Of a stretch of 64,000 nucleotides of DNA, positions 21,258-32,575 are shown piece by piece. The stretch lies in assembly GCA_036971615.1 (NCBI GenBank), contig JAYKKR010000001.1, forward strand, positions 3,906,001-3,970,000, given 5' to 3'. Origin of the DNA: Amyloporia xantha. Taxonomy: Eukaryota > Basidiomycota > Agaricomycetes > Polyporales > Adustoporiaceae. A program made the translations under genes and the position numbers. Under the pieces are notes generated by a model that searched no databases, was not told the DNA's origin, and worked only from the letters and a program-made list of their open reading frames with translations. The stretch's first letter is position 1; every line of letters starts with the position of its first letter.

Positions 21258-21974
21258 TGTCAAATGGCTAAGGCGCAGCACTGAGGGACTGAGAGAGCCA
21301 CAAGTGGGCTAGAGTCCAAAGTAAGCAACTGGTGTATTAAGAATGTAAGGGATACAACATACCTAGAGTCCAAAGTAAGCAACTGGTGGGGACCAGGCTG
21401 AGGACTCTAGGGCCTATATATTATTGAGTGTGGTTTGCCCGGTTTCTTTTCATTCATTTATTTCGTTCAATGGACTCTGTAGAGTGCGCCATAAGTGTGA
21501 GACATCTATCCTTATGTAAGCGCACATGTACTTCGCTCCTGAGTCGAGCTGTAGGTCTCTATCCTTGACACAGCTCGACTTAGGTGAGTATTGTAGTATC
21601 TCTCTCAATACACAATCCTTGACACAGCTCGACTTAGGCCTTTGGCTGCTTTCTGAGTCTTCAGCAATCGCTGCAAGCCTTACATATATATGATAGAGAA
21701 CAATAGAGATAGAGAACAATAGAGGGTGGCACAATGGAAGTGGAACAATGGGGAGTGGCACAATGGACAGAAGGTCTATTGTGCCACTGCCACTCAAAGT
21801 GTGCATTGTGCCACTGTGGCACCAATACAATGGAGTGAGTGGCATAAGCCCAGAACGAGCTAGAAAGTCCTAGAACAGATACAATAGAAGGAGAACAATG
21901 GAGACATGCCTGCCATAGGAGCACTGAGACGATGCAGGAGACACTGGGAGACTGGCAGAGCACAGATTTTGACA
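21258..21974 (-). repeat. 5' LTR of copia 2 with a nested insertion
   Basis: Termini are TGTCAAA (21974 side, minus strand) and TTTGACA (21258 side). The uninterrupted solo copies in this window are 463 bp. Here it is longer because of a 260 bp insert at 21425-21684. A 26-bp direct repeat containing AGAGTCCAAAGTAAGCAACT occurs twice near the 3' end. Confidence 0.88.
21425..21684. mobile_element. 260 bp element nested in the copia 2 LTR
   Basis: Present here and, inverted, at about 46124-46383, but absent from the 463 bp solo LTRs. With TGAGTGTGG...CTTACA ends and a TATAT target-like duplication it resembles a small solo LTR. It contains an internal direct repeat of ACACAGCTCGACTTAGG, about 58 bp apart. 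The AT-rich target makes the exact edges ambiguous by a few bases. Confidence 0.6.
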
Positions 21975-22197
21975 GATATATGACAGTAGACAAAACACCA
22001 TCGACCAGTAAGACGTCTTGAGTCTGGGCAGTGGAGATGAGGAGTTGAACGAAGTAGGTGCCAAGTCGAGAAGTGTTGGTGGAATATTCAAGCCATGACC
22101 GCAGGGCAGAATTGAGAAGCTGGCAAACCCGATCTGTGATAGCAGTAGAAGTCTGATAGATGGTGCGACAGTGGAATTTATAAGACTTGACTTTGGT
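21975..22197 (-). pseudogene. Gene X, 3' fragment (left arm)
   Basis: Continues the gene X frame beyond the family A insertion (K-V-K-S-Y-K-F-H-C-R-T-I-Y-Q-T). It ends where the copia LTR starts. No family recognised. It keeps the frame for about 70 residues. Confidence 0.6.
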
Positions 22198-24977
22198 TAC
22201 GATTCCTGAGGTACGAAGGAAGTGTTTCTCTGGTGAGCAAAAGTCGCGACACCAACTTTTGCGCCCTAAGCGTGGGAACACAATTCAATACAAAATTTGT
22301 ATTGTAAGCGCCCAAGATCCTGGGGTTAGGGTCAGGCTTTTGTTACCGCTGTTGTAAGGTCACTTGTAGTCTCAATACAAAAGTTTGTTACCCATTACAA
22401 AGTTCAATACAAACCTGCCAGCACGACGCAACTTGTACAAACAACCCCCAACATTGATGAGATAAGATCCAGCCCATATCTTATCTATGTTCTTGTATGG
22501 TATGTCACATGATTAGATCATGTGTCTAATCACGTGTGCTTATCCTTGGACATGTGACAGATCAGCGGCCTACTGGCCTTTGAAGTGTGTATACTGTGGG
22601 ATTGACCACATTCAAATATTGCCATGTAAGGAAAAATGCTTACATCAGGGGGTAGCCATGGCTGTCGAAAGGCTGTCTCCTATTATTTGAGATTTGTTAC
22701 TATTTATCTATAGCATATAGACCCTATATACACTTGCCCAAATGCGGAAATATGGCTGTATGTGAGATTTGAACAATGTTAGATAGGGATTCCAAATGAA
22801 GGAGAGAGACATTCCCTTATTATAGGTGATTTTCACGCATTGTTTGAGCCCAGAATGCGCCCAGAATGAGCCTCCAAAGAGGAGAAAAAGCGGTCACATG
22901 ACCCCAAAGTGCGAAAATTCTAAGTGCGCATAGGGCGATCCCTTTCGGTGGATCGCCCTATGCGCCGTAGACGCCCACGGGAATTGCCGGAAATGGAAAA
23001 AAGCGCACTTTGCTGTGGCTTCAATTCTTAATTAAATCAGCTGAAAATTGGTCCAGACCTTGGACTATAGTGTATCCATCTCTCATTCACATTCCTAAGG
23101 ATTTGAGGCCATAATAAATCTGCTATTCAATGATCATTGCCTTTCCAAGTGTCAGCCACTTTTTAGGCGCCCGAAAATGCGCTCCAAGCGCAAGCCTGTA
23201 AATACGGCTTTATCTGTTCTTTATAGATTCATTGTAAGCCTGCTATGTGGATATCATTAGAGCATGTTTGTAAGGACCTTAGAGAGCTTTATGCTGTATT
23301 TAGAGCAGGTTTGTATGACCCCTAGAATGACTTGAATGGTGATTGGTGCGACATTGTATGCTGATTGAACTAGGTTTGTATGATAATTGTAGTGAGTTTG
23401 TATGATTGTTAGAGTGAATTTATATGGTGATTAGAGCAAGTTTGTAGTGTCAGTACAATACATTTCTATGGTGATTGGAGTGACTTTGTATGATAATTAG
23501 ACTTAGTTTGTAGGGTCATTAGAGCAACTTTGTATATGGATTAGAGTGAGTTTGTACAGTGATTAGAGCAAGTTTGTATGGTGATTAGAATGACTTTCTA
23601 TGATAATTAGAGTCAGTTTGTATGATGATTAGAATGGATTTGTATGGTTATTAGAGTAAGTTTGTATGGTCATTACAATCACTTTGTATGGGGATTAGAG
23701 TAAGTTTGTATGTTGACTAGAGTAAGTTTGTATGGTAATTATAGTGAGTTTATATGGTCATTAGAATAAGTTTGTATGATGATTACATTGAGTTTATATG
23801 ATCATTAGAATGACTTGTATAGTCAATACAATATGATTCTATGGTGATTAGGGTGAGCTTGTAGTGATACTAGAGTAACTTTATATGATCATTAGAGTCA
23901 GTTTGAATGGTGATTAGTGTAGGTTTGTATGATACTTATGGTGACTTTGTAGGGTCAATACAATACATTTGAATGATAATTAGGATAAGTTTGTATGGTT
24001 AGTATGATGAGTTTGTGTGGTGATTCCAGTGAGTTGTAGTGCCATTAGAGCAAATATGTATGGTCATTACACTGACTTTGAATGCAAAGGTGTCTGATAT
24101 GACTTTCAAATGGTAATTAGAGCAAATTTGTAATGTTATTACAAAAAGGGTGAAATACATAATGGTTCCATTTGAATGGCAAGATTGACTTGATAAGTAA
24201 ATGTTGTAACAACATTAGAAAGGTTTGTATGTGGTTAGTGTGGAAAATCACTTTTATATTCCATCAGATAGAACTTATTTACTTCATTAGAAAAAGTTGT
24301 AATGTTTGTATTGGAATTCTCAATACTTACTGAAATATGGCTGTTGTAAGATTTGGTGGATAAGTAGTATTGTTATAGCCTGAGCAGGTTTGCATTGCAG
24401 TTAGAGTGAATATGTATGATCTCAAAAGCAAGTTTGTATGGTCAAGAGCAAGCTGATGTAATCATTAGGATGACTTTGTAGTCTCATTAGAGTGAGTTTG
24501 TAATGCCATTACAAAATGTCAAAATACATAGTAGGCTCATTTGATAGAGAATGTTCATTTTGTAAGTAAGTGTTCTAATGACACTACAAGAGTTTCTAAT
24601 GGGTTAGGGTCAAAAATCACTTTTAGACTCCATCAGACAGAACTCACTTACTTTATTAGGAGATGTTGTAATGTTTGTATTGAGATTCTCAATATTCACT
24701 GACATACACCTGTATCAAGATCCAGTTTCAATTTTTGTAATATCTTTGCAGTCTGTTTCTATGACTGTTGCCATGTGCTTGTAAAGTTAATAGTTTTCCA
24801 AGCCATCAGATTGTCTCTATAAGTTTGTAGAGTCAATATCTGAAGAGTAATCAGAGGCAAGTCATCCAATTGTAATGAAAATCTTACATTACTAAACCTT
24901 GTGGGGCTATAATGGAAGACAGCACTTCAAAATCCTCAGGAATCGTCCTGCCATTTATTGGCCCGCTCCCACCAAGT
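22198..24977 (-). mobile_element. Family A element, copy 2 (full length, about 2.8 kb)
   Basis: Inverted-repeat partner of copy 3 (42834-45609); the structure is described there. It interrupts gene X. Confidence 0.88.
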
Positions 24978-25603
24978 AGGCAGATGAGGCAAGTAAGTGG
25001 ATGGAGAGAGAGAAACCCAGTAGTTGTCGTCAGAAGAACGAGTCACAACAGCATCATGGATATCCATGCAAAGCAAGTCAAGCCAAGTGGTGGAACTTCT
25101 GACCTGCGCATTCAACACCAAGTCCATCACATAGCGACAGTATTCCATACAGTCCTTGTCCAGCCACATCCAAGCATGGCTGTTGGCTAGCAGAGCCTGC
25201 TGCTGAAGCAAACACATCTCCAGACCTTGGATCTTTGACTTTGTCTTCACGAAGTCAAAGTTGCCTTCCATCGCAGCGACAAGTCAGGCTGTATCAGAGG
25301 AGAGACACTCCTTATCAGCGTAGCTGTTAAGGAATGAATAGAGACGAGTGTAGAAAGCCTGGTCATGCTGAACATTTTGTGGAGATGATGTGATGGCCTT
25401 GTGCATCTTGTTCATAGCATTCAACATCTTCTGAAGGTTGGCGCATGAGAAACAATCCAGCACTTGATCTGATAAAGAATCCATCAGTGAAGCACTCCAA
25501 AGCAATCACAAAGATGCTCACCATATGAGCGCAAGTGAGAAGAATCCTCAATCTCTTCTTGCTCTTCTACCTCTCCTCGCCATCTTCTTCTGCCTCTTCT
25601 TCC
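24978..25603 (-). pseudogene. Gene X, middle fragment (left arm)
   Basis: Mirror of 42207-42833. Two in-frame segments (25284-25505 and the part of 24936-25271 outside family A) are split by one TGA. See the right-arm copy. Confidence 0.6.
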
Positions 25604-25951
25604 TGTTAGGAGCACAGTTGGGACGAAGGTAGCCTACGGTGCGACATAGAGCGAGAGCGATGTTATTCAGAGTAGTGCTGTAAGACAGTAGTTATACAAG
25701 AGCGAAAGACTAAGGGATAGAGCGAGTAAGTAGGGGTTTATATAGCTAGTCATGGTTGAGCATGAGTAATGCGAAGTAGGAGTCAGGTGATAGCTGAGTA
25801 AGGGATGAGTCATGGTTGCGCATGACGATGAGGCAGTGTGGAATGGAGGAGTCATAGTGGTTGCGCGCTAAGTATAGTACAGTGAGTCATGGTTGGGCAT
25901 GACAACAAAGCAAGTGAACAGTAAGACGAAATAATCAAGGAAATCGTAACA
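25604..25951 (-). repeat. 3' LTR of gypsy 2 (left arm, 348 bp)
   Basis: TGTTACG...CTAACA termini; the mirror of 41859-42206, where the internal motifs are described. Confidence 0.88.
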
Positions 25952-25962
25952 CTACCCCCTGT

Positions 25963-26913
25963 TTAAGCCGCGTCGTCACGACGCGCAGATCCCTCTTCAT
26001 CATCAGCATCATAGGCAACTTCATCTATGGCCTGACTAATGGCGTCGCTGAGGCTAGGATTCTCGCTGCGAACGAAGGATGGGGAGCCCATAGGCAGCGG
26101 CACCAGTTCTGTTTCATTGTAAGGGCAAGCAGTGTTGATGTGAACAATGTGGCAGTGTCGACACGAGTTGCGAGCGCATTCGTTTGACCAATGGCCACGG
26201 CGCTGGCACATGAAGCAAGAACGAGTGCTGCGAGGGTTATTGGGGTCGGCGACTCGGAGGCGGAAATGAATCATTCGTTCAATGACATTGGCAAAGTGGA
26301 GGTGGCGAATGGTGCGAGTGCGAGCCATGAGGAGACCTTCAATCTGGGCATCGAGTTCCTTTTGCATGCGGTCGAAGGCTAGGAGATGCAGGGAAAGCCA
26401 GCGATAGCGGATGATGTCGGCCTGAAGGTTGCGGTCACCGTCAGCCTCCACTGTTGCCCACAGGGCCTCTGCCTGAGGTCCGGAAGGTGCGTCAATGAAG
26501 TTGCGAAATCCGTTGTTGAATTCAGTGACTCGATGGAAAGAAGGATGACTTATGATGGGCAGAGCAACGAGCTCACTGGGAACATCTAGTTCGACTTGGT
26601 CGAGATCCACTCTGTCGTAGATGACAGTGTAGTGCATTCATCCATTAGACTCTACTCCTGGAAGAGGAGTGCGATCAAAAGGTCGTCGTGGTACAAGGTA
26701 GTCCAGGCCAGGGAGAGAGTTGTTGGAGAGAGCAGGAGATGGGTCGATGGATGGAGGGCCGGGGTTAGGTGGACGATACTCAGGTTTCAAATTCGCCAAG
26801 TACCCAAGACATCCCGCATCATCCAGACCTGGAGTAGGAATAGTGATGCGAATCTCAGGGGTGGCGGCACGAGGAGGGTTCCGCTGGACGGCAGACTGGG
26901 ATGGGGCATCCAT
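25963..26913 (-). pseudogene. gypsy 2 post-pol ORF with CCHC zinc knuckle (left arm)
   Basis: Identical in layout to 40897-41847, including the same in-frame TGA separating the first 91 codons from the rest, so the stop predates the arm duplication. Confidence 0.75.
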
Positions 26914-27075
26914 GGCAAATGAAGTGGGATAGATAATATGAGTGAGGAGGATGGCAAGTAATCGCTAGGAGTGGTGTAGTGTAACAGATGAGCGATGGGG
27001 TATTGATACCTAAAAAGGGTGTACAAGGGTGGAAAGGCGAAGTTGGAAGAAACGACGAGGGATACAATATACAAA

Positions 27076-27348
27076 CTAATAAGTTGGCTGCGGCGGATGG
27101 TTAAGATTGTGAATACTAATGCCCCCCTCTCTATCCTGCAGCACCAAAGGAGGCAGACGGTGTTCGGTGAGTAGGTTGAGGGAATGCTGGTGTGCAGCGC
27201 AGAGCTGATTGTCGATGAGTTGTTGCTGAGTCTGGTATGAGTAGAGGACAAACCAGCCCGCGGCGGCGACGAGGATGAGGAGGACGAGACCGAAAGAGAG
27301 GATGCCGAAGATGAGGAGGAGGACGGTTGGGTCGAGAGAGTAGGCCAT
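27076..27348 (-). CDS. gypsy 2 small membrane protein 2 (90 aa)
   Basis: A short, clean ORF with one strongly hydrophobic segment at residues about 8-36 (rich in Leu, Ile, Val and Ala with a Gly-Trp near its end). A hydrophilic Gln/His/Leu-rich tail carries L-L-T-E-H-R-L-P-P-L-V-L-Q-D-R-E. No cleavable signal peptide is obvious, so a single-pass anchor is likely. It lies between pol and the zinc-knuckle ORF of gypsy 2. The right-arm copy has one G fewer in a G run (5 versus 6) and loses this ending, so I take the left arm as the better reading. Function unknown. Confidence 0.65.
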   Translation of the reverse strand: MAYSLDPTVLLLIFGILSFGLVLLILVAAAGWFVLYSYQTQQQLIDNQLCAAHQHSLNLLTEHRLPPLVLQDREGGISIHNLNHPPQPTY

Positions 27349-27422
27349 GGTGCTTGTTAATATAGTGAGAATCGGGGTGAAGCAAATGAACGAATCACGT
27401 AAGAAATACCACAAACGATGAA

Positions 27423-27599
27423 TTAGTCCCACGGAGTTGCGGTGTTGCTCGGAGTTCCCCAATTGGACTGATGGGTGGCAAGGGAAGTGCAGCGAGTGAT
27501 GGAGAACGAAGAGAGGAATATGGCAGTGATAAGTGCGCCGAGGATGAACCCCAACAGGGCAGAGGAGAGTGCGACAAGAGTGATGATGATGAGAGACAT
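27423..27599 (-). CDS. gypsy 2 small membrane protein 1 (58 aa)
   Basis: Begins about 10 bp after the pol stop codon. Residues 2-32 form one long hydrophobic helix with small-residue spacing (L-L-G-F-I-L-G-A-L-I-T-A), followed by a polar Ser/Thr-rich tail. It is intact in both arms (right-arm copy 40212-40388), unlike most of the element. No family recognised. Position right after pol recalls an env slot, but the protein is far too small to be an envelope. Confidence 0.6.
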   Translation of the reverse strand: MSLIIITLVALSSALLGFILGALITAIFLSSFSITRCTSLATHQSNWGTPSNTATPWD

Positions 27600-27608
27600 G
27601 GCAGGAGA

Positions 27609-28451
27609 TCAAATTCCTGGCGCTTTTAACGCTCTGGGATGATCCGCATGGAACTGCTCTAACTCCGCCCGTGCATTCTGCAAATTTTGCATTGGCTCCC
27701 AAGTATCGTCCGATGGAGAATATCCTTTCCATCGTACGAGATAGTGGACCTTCCCACGGATTTTCTTGGATTCGAGGATGGATTCTACTTCGAATTCTTC
27801 GTGATCATCAACAATATCCGGCGGAGGTCGGACAAAGTTAGGACCGTGTTCTGGAGTCTCGTGGTAGCGCGCAAGGAGCTGCGCATGGAAGACTGGATGG
27901 ATCTTCCAGGTCGGAGGTAAAACAAGCCGGTAAACTAATGGGGAAAGAACCTCAGCGACTTTGAAAGGGCCATAGCGACGAGGAGCTAATTTGGCTGATG
28001 GATGTGTGGTATGGATGTTCTTGCCATCAAGCCAGACCTTGTCGCCCTTCTCAAAAGGAAGGAAGTTCCGTTGGAAGGTTCTGTCCGCCATTACCTGAGA
28101 AGCTAGCTTATGACTGGCCGAGATTTCTGCGCAAAGTTTCTCCAGCTTCTCAAGCCTATTCTGATTGGAAGGTGCGAGGCTCGGAGTGACCGCAGGTACA
28201 TGGGAACGGGGAGAATAGCCCATGAGAGCTTCGAATGGAGAACAATGGATGGCGCTATGATACCGGTGATTGTGTGCAAATTCAGTGATAGGGAGGAGTT
28301 CAGCCCAATCTTCTCCTCGATGATTGCAAAAGATTCGAAGGTAGAGTTCTAATTCTTGGTTAAGACGTTCAGTTCCTCCATCAGTCTGAGGATGATAAGC
28401 AGTAGAAAGCGCTTGTTGAACTTTGAGCGCTTTGAGAAGTTCGGAAAACAT
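27609..28451 (-). pseudogene. gypsy 2 integrase C-terminus and chromodomain (left arm)
   Basis: Contains the integrase catalytic Glu (G-G-T-E-R-L-N-Q), the C-terminal G-D-K-V-W-L domain and a full chromodomain (Y-L-V-R-W-K-G-Y, D-D-T-W-E-P). This arm reads through the C4 run near 28212 where the right arm has C3 and shifts frame. It starts out of frame with the upstream piece because of a C3 run near 28490 where the right arm has C4. Confidence 0.88.
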
Positions 28452-28483
28452 CTTTGATGCAAACTGTGTGCCTCTATCCGAGA

Positions 28484-29248
28484 TTAGTTTCTGGGAAGTC
28501 CATAGTGTCGGAATACTTGATCTCGATACAAGCTAGCGGTTTCTTCGGCTGTGCAGGTCTTCTTGCAGGGAATGAATACCGCAGCTTTGGTTCCATCATG
28601 ATCAGAAACGACAAGGCACGAGTCAAATCCTTTTGATTCGGGAAGATCCGTGATGAAGTCCATGGATACAACTTGAAATGGTTCGGAGTACTTCTGATCA
28701 ATGGGTTGGGCCGGGATCTTCGGAGGATTAGTCACTGGCTTCGACATCTGGCAGACTGCGCATCCAGTGACGTAGTTTCTGACGAATACACTGATGCCGG
28801 GCCACCAGTAATGTCGTTGGAGCAATTCCAGTGTTTTCCATCGGCCCGGATGACCTGCAGTAGCTGAGTCATGGAAAGCACTCACAATTTCGCGATGTAG
28901 TGCGGGGTCTTTGGGAATATAGACGCGACCCTTGTAGGTCAAAAGGTCGTCTTTGATTTCCCAGTCAGCTAGGTCACGAATAGGCTTTGGACTGTGTCCA
29001 GAGAGTAAGGTCTTCAGAGCGGATTCGGCTTCGGGGTCTCTGCTATTGCAGGACAGAATCTTTGCTCGAAGTTCTGGGTCATAGGTGAATTCGAAAGTGG
29101 TAGCACGAATGAATAAATCGTCAGGTAACAAAATAAGACGTTCGTCAGAGGGTTTCCCCCCAGTAGGGTCGTGGTCTACACGCCTAGACAGTGCATCTGA
29201 CTTGCCCATCCTTGAGCCGGGGACGTGATGCAGGGTAAATTCGAACAT
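28484..29248 (-). pseudogene. gypsy 2 RNase H tail and integrase N-terminus (left arm)
   Basis: Shows the HHCC finger (F-H-D-S-A-T-A-G-H and C-A-V-C) and the first catalytic Asp (M-D-F-I-T-D-L-P). It runs out of frame just before the second Asp motif S-D-R-G, which the right arm reads normally. Confidence 0.85.
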
Positions 29249-29266
29249 GGACAGGAAAAGACTCCA

Positions 29267-30352
29267 TCATGCTTGGCGTGGAGTGAGCCTTTGAGGCTCG
29301 CGGAAGTAGGTCAAGTTTTGGTGGTCGGTGAGGATCTCAAAGGGTTGTTCTGCACCCTCGAGATAATGTTTCCAGGCGCGCAGGGCACGGACAATAGCGA
29401 GGAACTCACGGTCATAGATCTCATAGTTGCGCTCGGCAGGGTTGAGTGACTGAGAAAGATAAGAGCAAGGATGCCAGAGACCGTCAGAGTGCTGCTGTGA
29501 CAGGACACCACCGGTCGCAAACTTGGAAGCATCAGTTTCGACATGGTAAGGCAGCGTGCGATCAGGTAAACGCAGCAGAGGAGCATTCATGAAGAGGTCC
29601 TTCAAGTCCAAGAAGGCTCGGTGCTGAGATTCGGTCCACACAAATGGCTGCGTTTTCTGTGTGAGATCGAACAACGGACGCGCAATGGTGGAATAGTCTC
29701 GAATGAAGTGTCGATAGAAATTAGCAAACCCTAAAAAGGATTGTACTTGCTTCACCATTGCTGGTGTGGGCCAATCATCGATACCAGCAAGTTTGACCAG
29801 GTCCATCTTCACAAAGCCATTACCGAGGATGAGGCCGAGGAATTCGATCTGTTGGACATTGAAAATACACTTGTCTGGTTTCAGAAAAAGATCGCTGTCA
29901 ATGAGTCATTGCAGGATGCGACAGGTGCGCTCATGATGAGTAGCTAAGTCCGGGGAAAACCACAAGAAGTCATCCATGTAAATGAGAAGCCAGCCTTCTT
30001 TGATCATGTTGTCAAAGGTAGTGTTCATCATGGCTTGGAAGGAGGCTGGGGAGTTGCAAAGCCCGAAGAACATCACAGTGGGTTCAAAAGGCCGCGGTTG
30101 GTAATGAAAGCGGCTTTCCATTCGTCTCCCTTCCTGATGCGCATGTTATTGAAGTCTTTGCGGACATCCGCTTTGGAAAAGAAAGCAGCATCGCGGATCT
30201 TGTCAATCAGATCAGAGACAAGGGGCAAAGGGTATTGATTCTTTATAGTCCATTTGTTGATATAACAATAATCCTGGCAAGGACGAAGATCGCCGGATTT
30301 TTTGTCAACAAAGAAGAAAGGGGAGGCTTGTGGAGATTTGGAAGGTTGGATA
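29267..30352 (-). pseudogene. gypsy 2 reverse transcriptase and RNase H (left arm)
   Basis: Mirror of 37459-38545, with the same two TGA stops. The Y-M-D-D catalytic motif lies near 29975, and RNase H has T-D-A-S, D-R-E-F-L and T-D-H-Q. Confidence 0.85.
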
Positions 30353-30815
30353 TGTCAAAATCTGTGCTCTGCCAGTCTCCCAGTGTCTCCTGCATCGTCT
30401 CAGTGCTCCTATGGCATGTTTCCATTGTTATCCTTCCATTGTATCTGTTCTAGGACTTTCTAGCTCGTTCTAGGCTTATGCCACTCACTCCATTGTATTG
30501 GTGCCACAGTGGCACAATGCACACTTTGAGTGGCAGTGGCACAATACACCTTCTGTCCATTGTGCCACTCCCCATTGTTCTACTTCCATTGTGCCACCCT
30601 CTATTGTTCTCTTTCTCTATTGTTCTCTATCATATATATAGGCCCTAGAGTCCTCAGCCTGGTCCCCACCAGTTGCTTACTTTGGACTCTAGGTATGTTG
30701 TATCCCTTACATCCTTAATACACCAGTTGCTTACTTTGGACTCTAGCCCACTTGTGGCTCTCTCAGTCCCTTAGTGCTGCGCCTTAGCTGTTAGCTGCGC
30801 CTTAGCCATTTGACA
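30353..30815 (-). repeat. Solo copia 2-type LTR inside gypsy 2 (left arm, 463 bp)
   Basis: TGTCAAA...TTTGACA termini, flanked by GGATA on both sides (30348-30352 and 30816-30820), a 5-bp target duplication. It interrupts the RT frame of gypsy 2. Confidence 0.92.
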
Positions 30816-31713
30816 GGATATACCCGGACGCAAGGTTATCAGCAAGGAACTTATTGAGTTCAGTTTGCTGTTTCAGTGATAAGGGGTAGGTAGACCTTCC
30901 CCGTCGGGGTACAAAGCCTTCTTTAAGATCAATGGCGTGGTCGTACTCCTTATGACTAGGAAGACGTTCGGAGAACTTCTTGTCAAATACCTTGGCAAAA
31001 GCACGGTAGTCGTCGGGGATGTGAGCCATAGGATCAATGTTAATCTCCAAGTGTTTGTGGGCAAGCTTCTGTGAAGGGGAAAGACGACAGACATAGTGCA
31101 CAGAGGTCTTGAGGCAAAGAAAGTGCACTAAGCAGTCGTCATCCTCTAGAGTTGTCTGCAAGGGTTCTGCTATGTGATCTGATTCGATGTCTGTGGGATC
31201 AGGTCCAAACTTCTGCAGTAGTTCAAGTACGATGGAGGGTGGTTTGGAGGAGATGCGCGGCGAAGTTAATAGTGCGGCAATTTGTTGGCTAAGTTTCTGG
31301 CGGGGAAAAGATAGAGTACCCTTCTGCCAGTCAATGGTGGGATTCAAGCGATGTAGCCAGGAAAGGCCAAGGATAAGATGCTCCTTGCCAAGTCGAGTGA
31401 CATAAGGATGGATGTGATCCGTAAACGTCCCAAATCTCATGTCTAATGTGGCGAAGTGGGTGATACGTCCTGCAGTGTTTTCGGATCCATCAACGTTGAG
31501 GACTCTGATTGGTTTTGTGAGCTCGAGGGATGTGATGTGGTGTGCTTTCACGAAGTCGAGGTCTATGTATGTTTCCATGGCTCCTGAGTCAAGGAGCGCA
31601 TTGGTTGTGACGGTTAGTTCAGCCTGGTGCAGTGAGACGGCATAGCGCAAAGAGGATTGATTGTCTCCAGCTACAATTACATGAGGCTCAGCAGTCCCTC
31701 GTATAGACGTCAC
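30816..31713 (-). pseudogene. gypsy 2 protease and RT N-terminus (left arm)
   Basis: Protease D-S-G-A at residues 42-45 of the open frame, then the linker and the start of RT (P-L-S-L-K-Q-Q-T-E-L-N-K-F). This arm reads through the G run (4) where the right arm has 5 and shifts. It is cut by the solo LTR. Confidence 0.85.
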
Positions 31714-31727
31714 GGCTACCGAGGGTG

Positions 31728-32225
31728 TTAAAAATCCATGGAGCGAAGGGTAGAAATGAAATCGTTCTTCTCCGATTCTGACATATGTTCGAGGAGTTTG
31801 ATCGCTTGCTCGGGCTTTGGTAACTCTTTTACTTCTTCGATTTTAGAAGTGGAAGGAGTGTCATTGGAAGTGGTAGCGTGGACGCGAGTGGTGCCTTTGC
31901 AGTTGTTGGCCGTATGACCAGGCTTGCGACAACGGAAGCAAAGGTTATTGTCTTGGCAGCACTTGCGTTCAGCGGGGGAGAGCGGTGCAATCTTGCTAAT
32001 GTTCTGAGTATTGTCGCCTTCCTGTATGGCACGATTCTTCTGGCCTCGAAATCTGTTGGATCTATTCCCTCTCAATCCTCTGTTGGACCGCTCAGGACGT
32101 GCATCTGCCCGGAAGTCCTGATAGTTGCGGTCGAGGGCAATAATCTTTTCGAGCCATTCTTCTAGGATCAAAGGCAAGGGGACATGGTCGTGAATGAGGC
32201 AATTAATACCACACCATTCAGTCAT
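31728..32225 (-). pseudogene. gag: gypsy 2 gag C-terminus with zinc knuckle (left arm)
   Basis: Mirror of 35585-36082; CX2CX4HX4C knuckle (C-F-R-C, G-H, C). Confidence 0.85.
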
Positions 32226-32575
32226 TATAGCCTACTCTATAGGGAGAGATATGGGTGAAATTCTTATTACTTTGTAAGGAGAGCGGACGTCGGCCGACGC
32301 CCTCGCTATAGCCTACATCAAGGGTCAGCCGAGGGCTATAATATAGCCTTTAGACATGGCGCGGCCGAGTGCGCCATATTTCCGTGGTATATTCTCGCCT
32401 TCAAGTAGTGTCGGCCGAGGGCTATAATATAGCCTGCAGATACGGCGCGGCCGAGTGCGTCATATTATTGTGGTATATTCTGGCCTTCAATGCAGGGATG
32501 GCCGAGGTGTATCATATAGCCTACAGACAGGGCACAGCTGACTGCGCCATAAACTCTAGCTATATTTCAGCATGG
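32226..32575. repeat. Tandem array of about 87 bp, three units (left arm)
   Basis: After a short lead-in, units carry GGCCGAGGGCTATAATATAG, then GCGCGGCCGAGTGCG and a GTGGTATATTC close. Unit starts lie near 32322, 32411 and 32497. The last unit is most diverged. No gene here. Confidence 0.8.

Larger units (their letters stand above)
18137..21974 (-). mobile_element. Ty1/copia retrotransposon 2, 3' truncated in RT
   Basis: Read on the minus strand: LTR (21974-21258), a 19-nt leader, a gag remnant fused to protease C-terminus, integrase, proline-rich linker, and RT up to the D-I-P-Y motif, where family A copy 1 begins at 18136. RNase H and the 3' LTR are missing. The LTR matches the solo LTRs inside gypsy 2 in both arms of the giant inverted repeat. 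Confidence 0.88.
25604..32225 (-). mobile_element. Ty3/gypsy retrotransposon 2, left-arm copy, 5' truncated
   Basis: Minus-strand order: gag C-terminus, protease, RT (split by a solo copia LTR), RNase H, integrase, chromodomain, two small membrane ORFs, zinc-knuckle ORF, 3' LTR. The 5' LTR and most of gag are replaced by tandem arrays. Confidence 0.9.
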
